From positions 1 through 39,875 of IMG/VR virus record IMGVR_UViG_3300003323_000342: a stretch of 39,875 bases of DNA. One strand, written 5' to 3'. The stretch is from a virus. How positions within the stretch are numbered: position 1 is the stretch's first letter; each line of letters begins with the position of its first letter. Under the pieces are notes generated by a model. The model was not told the origin of the DNA. It did no database searches and worked only from the letters and a program-made list of their open reading frames with translations. The translations under genes and the position numbers were made by a program. Below, one piece after another: positions 36,690 through 39,875 of this stretch.

Positions 36690-37646
36690 TTAGCCGCCGG
36701 CCAACTTTCTGAACTTGTCGGCGCCGTTTTTCGAAAGCCATGCCGCGAAATCTTCCGGGCTCATATCGGCCACGGACTGCGCCGTTGTCGCCGCAACGCG
36801 GCCGCCGCCGGCATTCGATAGCGACGTGGCCCCATTTACGCCTGCAGCAAGCTTATCGAGGTCTTCGGCCGAAGGCGTTGCCTCCTGTTTGGCCGGCGCC
36901 GTCACATTGCGCGCCTTTGCGAGCCGTCGCATGTGTTCACCGACATTGATACCGCGATTGACCGCGTAAGCGATCTGCTGGGCCTCGAAGTTGTCAACCT
37001 CTGCGATGGCCTGGGCCTGAGTGAGCCCGTAAAGCTCCATGTACTCGCCAGCAATGTTGTTGCGCAGGGCGGTGTAGGTTGGCTCGAAGGTGGCATCCGC
37101 AGATGCCGCTTCGCTGTATTGTGCGCGAGCCACGTCGAGCGTTCTTGCCCATGCTGTATTTGCAGCCTCCTGTTCCTTGACCTGCTGCGCTCTCTGGGCT
37201 TCCTGCTGTTTGCGCTGCTGATGGTCGGAAACAAGTTCGGTTATCGCGTGGATTGGGTCTTTGAGAGGGTCGAGCGCCGGCTTTTCTTCGACCTGAGTGC
37301 GCGCCTGTTCTTCGCGCTGCGCGAGTATTTGGTTCCACCGATCCTCGAGAATTGCTGCCTTGCGCTCGGCTTCGAGGCGCGCTGCACGCTCGGTCTTGAG
37401 TTCGCCCCGGGTCTTGGTCAGGGCCGCAAGAGGCACCTTGGACTGGCCAGTTGGCTTTTCCCCTTCGCCTGTCGCCGCCGCCTCGCCCACTTCGCCGGCA
37501 TCAGCCTCAGCTTCCGCGACTTCGGCTATTTCCTCCTCTGTCGCCGCAGGCGAGCCTGACTGAGCCGGTTCCGGCGCGGTGACAGTTTCGCCTCGCGAGT
37601 CAAAGTAGGCCTTGTCCTCTGCGGACAGGGTTTCGTTATCGATCAT
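36690..37646 (-). CDS. Scaffolding protein
   Basis: This 318-aa protein is highly charged and helical, rich in Glu, Ala and Gln, with an acidic N-terminal region (EEEIAEVAEAEADAGEVGEA near 37-56), a long coiled coil (KTERAARLEAERKAAILEDR near 85-104) and Gln-rich helices. It ends in AAWLSKNGADKFRKLAGG, a basic helical end that could bind the capsid protein. Placement between portal and capsid fits. The start is put at 37646; an in-frame extension to 37709 lacks support. Confidence 0.8.
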   Translation of the reverse strand: MIDNETLSAEDKAYFDSRGETVTAPEPAQSGSPAATEEEIAEVAEAEADAGEVGEAAATGEGEKPTGQSKVPLAALTKTRGELKTERAARLEAERKAAILEDRWNQILAQREEQARTQVEEKPALDPLKDPIHAITELVSDHQQRKQQEAQRAQQVKEQEAANTAWARTLDVARAQYSEAASADATFEPTYTALRNNIAGEYMELYGLTQAQAIAEVDNFEAQQIAYAVNRGINVGEHMRRLAKARNVTAPAKQEATPSAEDLDKLAAGVNGATSLSNAGGGRVAATTAQSVADMSPEDFAAWLSKNGADKFRKLAGG

Positions 37647-37680
37647 CTGTGTCTCTGATGGTTTCGCTATCAGTAGCGGG

Positions 37681-37699
37681 GCCGCAATGCGCTTGCGGC
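37681..37699 (-). other. RNA hairpin between portal and scaffold genes
   Basis: GCCGCAA and TTGCGGC form a perfect 7-bp stem around 5 bases, in the 87-bp gap between portal and scaffold genes. No T run follows, so it may be a processing or message-stability site. Confidence 0.5.
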
Positions 37700-37733
37700 G
37701 TGCGTGCACTGGCTTCGGGCCAGCGATCCGGGG

Positions 37734-39737
37734 TTAGTTGGGGTTCGCGACGACCGGCTTCTGCGCATCCGCCAGCGCGGCGTATGCCTCAATCCTCTCG
37801 TTGCCGATGCGCTCGCGCTCGGTCTGATCCTGCATAACTGCAATCTGGCCTTTGCCCTGCGCTTCCATAATTTTGAAGTCCAGTTCGCGGGCCTTGTTCT
37901 GCTCTTGGAGCACCTGCAGGTCGATTTCCTTGGCGGCATTCTGGAGTTTAGCCTGTTCCAGCAGGAACGCAGGGTTCTTCGTCGGGTCTTGCGCCTGCTG
38001 ACCCTCCTGCCCCATGGTTTTCAGCCTCTCAACAAGCGAGGTCGGGAGCGGGCTGTATTCCGCTAGCATCAGCGTTTCCTTGGGGCCGATGCGGTCTTTG
38101 AACATCGGTAGAATCTGCGTCAGAAGTGCCCAGGTGCGTTCCTTTTCGTTGGTCGAGGTCGGGCTGTCATCAACGATGATGTCGTATTCGACCGCAGAGA
38201 CATCGGCCTTGGTCAGTGGCACGTAGCGCGCTTCTTCCTCACCAACGATGCGCACGAGCCGGCCATCAGCAAGGAAGTTCTGGATCAGGTGGAGCATGCC
38301 CCTGCCCTGTATCTTGCGATATCGGCGAAGGCTGTCGAAAAGGCTGGCGAGAATGGCAATGCCGGACTGCTTACGCTGCGCTTCAAGCACGCCGGGCTGA
38401 TTCACCTCGCGCATGCCCAGCAATTCCATATTGATGCCAGTCGCCTTGATGATGGCATCGTCTGCGTATTGAAGCAGCCGATCGAAGCCGGCCGGGAATT
38501 GCGCCATGGGCTTTTGTGCCCATTTCTGCCCGTTCGTGCCGGACAACGCACCCTTGTTCATCCATGTGATGCGCTCGACACGCGCCCAGCTGTCTTCGGC
38601 GTCCCGCTGGTTCTCGAAGGCATCCTTCTCCGCCATGATGCCACCCTTGGCCTGGCTGTTGAGAATGTGCATCATCTGCGAGAGCCACTTATTGGCCCAG
38701 CGCTGGGGATCTTTCGCGCGGCGGACGATACCGTAGAACGTGCCCTTGTCGTGGTCTTTAAGGCCCGTAATGCAGTTCCACGTCCAACTGCCGGTCTGCG
38801 TCGGCTCCGGCTTCTTGAGCATGACACGGCCAAGGAAGCACTGAACCACGATCTTCCGCGTCAACTTTACCGACTTCATCAGCGCGCCGGCTTCGGTGGC
38901 AATCTGGAATTTCTCGAGATCGAGGTCGGCTTGGACGGGCGTGCCGTCCGGCCCCATGACTATGGCGCGATAGTAGGTCTCGCGCTTGTAGTACTGGCAA
39001 GCGACAATCGTCACTTCCTTCGGCAGATCTCCGTTCTTGCCTTCCTTTCCATCGCCCTCATAGCGATGGCCGGGGTCGTTGCGGGACGGCGCATTGTCGT
39101 CTTCGTCAACATCGGCCCAAGCAGCGTTCAGATCGAATTCGTCTGCTTCGGGGAACATCGCTTTGGCATCGGCAATAGGCATCTTGCGCACGCGCCAGCG
39201 CCGCGTTGTGTCAACCAGATTGGCTTTGGTTGCATTGCAGTCCCAACGAGCTTCCAGCGGGTCGAAGTGATCAACCTTCGGGTCGCCCTGCGGATTGCTC
39301 TCATAGTCGAGACGGGTTTCCGTCCAGCCCATGCCGGAGGTCACCGCATCCTTGAAGGCCTCCGATTCCTCGTCTTCAGCATCGCATTGGTCGCGGAACC
39401 ATTCGGCTGCCGATGTCAAAACCTCGTTGGGCTTCGCATCGTTCATTTCGCGCGGAATGAAACGCACTTCGCGCCGATTTCCGATTTCCGACCCGACAAC
39501 AGCGTCAACCATGACGCCAGTGCGGTTGAACACAAGGGCGGGGCGCTGCTGGTCCTCGAGGTCACGCTTTTCCCGTTCGCGCCACTGATCACCGTCACGG
39601 AACTTGAAGTCTTCGACGGCGCCGGATTCGCCATCCGATCCGTAGGCCCATACCTTGAACTTCTCGTTGTCCGCCCGATACCACGCCTTATAGAGGGTGA
39701 GATCGGTGCCGTCCGGCTCGGTGATGTCGTCAGTCAT
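37734..39737 (-). CDS. Portal protein (P22-like)
   Basis: This 667-aa protein forms the ring through which DNA enters and leaves. The early segment FRDGDQWREREKRDLEDQQR (near 47-66) followed by PALVFNRTGVMVDAVVG is the standard opening of P22-type podovirus portals. GMGWTETRLDYES, a central RTWALLTQILPMF helix and a long Gln/Ala-rich C-terminal helix (about 575-660) follow. ATG 39735-39737 is chosen because it overlaps the terL stop as ATGA; another ATG lies 12 bases upstream. Confidence 0.88.
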   Translation of the reverse strand: MTDDITEPDGTDLTLYKAWYRADNEKFKVWAYGSDGESGAVEDFKFRDGDQWREREKRDLEDQQRPALVFNRTGVMVDAVVGSEIGNRREVRFIPREMNDAKPNEVLTSAAEWFRDQCDAEDEESEAFKDAVTSGMGWTETRLDYESNPQGDPKVDHFDPLEARWDCNATKANLVDTTRRWRVRKMPIADAKAMFPEADEFDLNAAWADVDEDDNAPSRNDPGHRYEGDGKEGKNGDLPKEVTIVACQYYKRETYYRAIVMGPDGTPVQADLDLEKFQIATEAGALMKSVKLTRKIVVQCFLGRVMLKKPEPTQTGSWTWNCITGLKDHDKGTFYGIVRRAKDPQRWANKWLSQMMHILNSQAKGGIMAEKDAFENQRDAEDSWARVERITWMNKGALSGTNGQKWAQKPMAQFPAGFDRLLQYADDAIIKATGINMELLGMREVNQPGVLEAQRKQSGIAILASLFDSLRRYRKIQGRGMLHLIQNFLADGRLVRIVGEEEARYVPLTKADVSAVEYDIIVDDSPTSTNEKERTWALLTQILPMFKDRIGPKETLMLAEYSPLPTSLVERLKTMGQEGQQAQDPTKNPAFLLEQAKLQNAAKEIDLQVLQEQNKARELDFKIMEAQGKGQIAVMQDQTERERIGNERIEAYAALADAQKPVVANPN

Positions 39738-39875
39738 GCTGCCTGCCATCCGGTAGAGGAGCGGCCCCTCCCCGCTCCATAGCGCTGGCGGGGCTGGCTG
39801 TTCGGTTCAATAATTGCGTGGCGCAGCATCATGAGCGCATAGCGAGAGGCCTTGACCACCTTGCCGTCCTTGCGG
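39734..39875 (-). CDS. terL: Terminase large subunit, last 39 codons and stop
   Basis: Continuation of the terL frame that runs off base 1. From 39854 to the TGA at 39734-39736 it reads on to SRYALMMLRHAIIEPNSQP and ends with SSTGWQAA. Bases 39855-39875 repeat 1-21 and must be counted once. The stop overlaps the portal start. Confidence 0.9.
   Translation of the reverse strand, partial: RKDGKVVKASRYALMMLRHAIIEPNSQPRQRYGAGRGRSSTGWQAA
39855..39875. repeat. Terminal direct repeat, right copy
   Basis: Exact 21-bp copy of bases 1-21; it shows that the window is a closed circle of 39,854 bp. Confidence 0.93.

Noticed and set aside
38289-39782. Rightward 497-codon frame opposite the portal gene
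   Set aside because: It is an antisense shadow of the portal gene, caused by GC-rich codon use; the minus-strand frame has clear portal features.
1-39875. CRISPR arrays, insertion sequences, rRNA genes
   Set aside because: No spaced short repeats, transposase-like proteins or rRNA-like stretches were seen.

Overview
The window is the complete circular genome of a temperate short-tailed (podovirus-type) phage. Bases 1-21 recur exactly at 39855-39875, and the large terminase gene is cut in two by the window ends. Joining the ends through the repeat restores an unbroken 467-codon frame, so the unique circle is 39,854 bp. The host is probably an alphaproteobacterium of the rhizobial (Hyphomicrobiales) type. 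The grounds are a DUF2312/GapR-family protein, a tRNA-Ser(GCU)-derived attachment site, a GC-rich coding style and the overall gene content. The host assignment is inference.

Layout. (1) 12.2-12.8 kb is the immunity region: a Cro-like gene leftward and a CI-like repressor gene rightward. Four copies of a 17-bp palindrome (GTTRCR-N5-YGTAAC type) lie in two pairs, one in the Cro-side promoter region and one in the rightward early promoter region. (2) 12.8-22.3 kb is the rightward early operon: many small genes, an ERF annealing protein, a DUF1367-like protein, an HNH nuclease, an excisionase-like protein and a tyrosine integrase. It ends at an attP that carries the 5' half of a tRNA-Ser. (3) 22.5-24.0 kb is a short rightward accessory cluster beyond attP, with a GIY-YIG protein and a 39-bp direct repeat covering two gene starts. 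(4) 12.2-10.5 kb is a leftward early operon (Cro, small membrane proteins, GapR-like, winged helix) ending at an intrinsic terminator. (5) 10.3-5.5 kb is a leftward cluster with a methyltransferase, DnaT-like and helicase-loader-like replication proteins, HTH and zinc-knuckle proteins, and finally a NusG/RfaH-like factor. It is followed by a 355-nt structured non-coding stretch, a tRNA-Gly-like gene and a second intrinsic terminator. (6) All late genes run leftward from 4.9 kb through the origin of the window to 24.0 kb: a tail protein with an SGNH-like end, terS, terL, portal, scaffold, N4-gp56-type capsid, tail adaptor, tail hub, internal virion proteins, a SleB-like hydrolase, a tail fibre, an endolysin with membrane segments and a spanin-like protein.

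How it fits together. CI probably holds both early promoters shut in the lysogen. After induction the left operon makes replication proteins and, at its end, the NusG-like factor. Three leftward intrinsic terminators (about 10.5, 4.95 and 27.9 kb) lie in the path of transcription towards and through the late genes, so the NusG-like protein is the natural candidate for an antiterminator that switches late expression on. Two small rightward gene units (25.46 and 27.92 kb) sit inside the leftward late operon, each behind a promoter-like sequence a few bases from its start codon. They look like morons expressed in the lysogen. No CRISPR array, insertion sequence or rRNA gene was seen.
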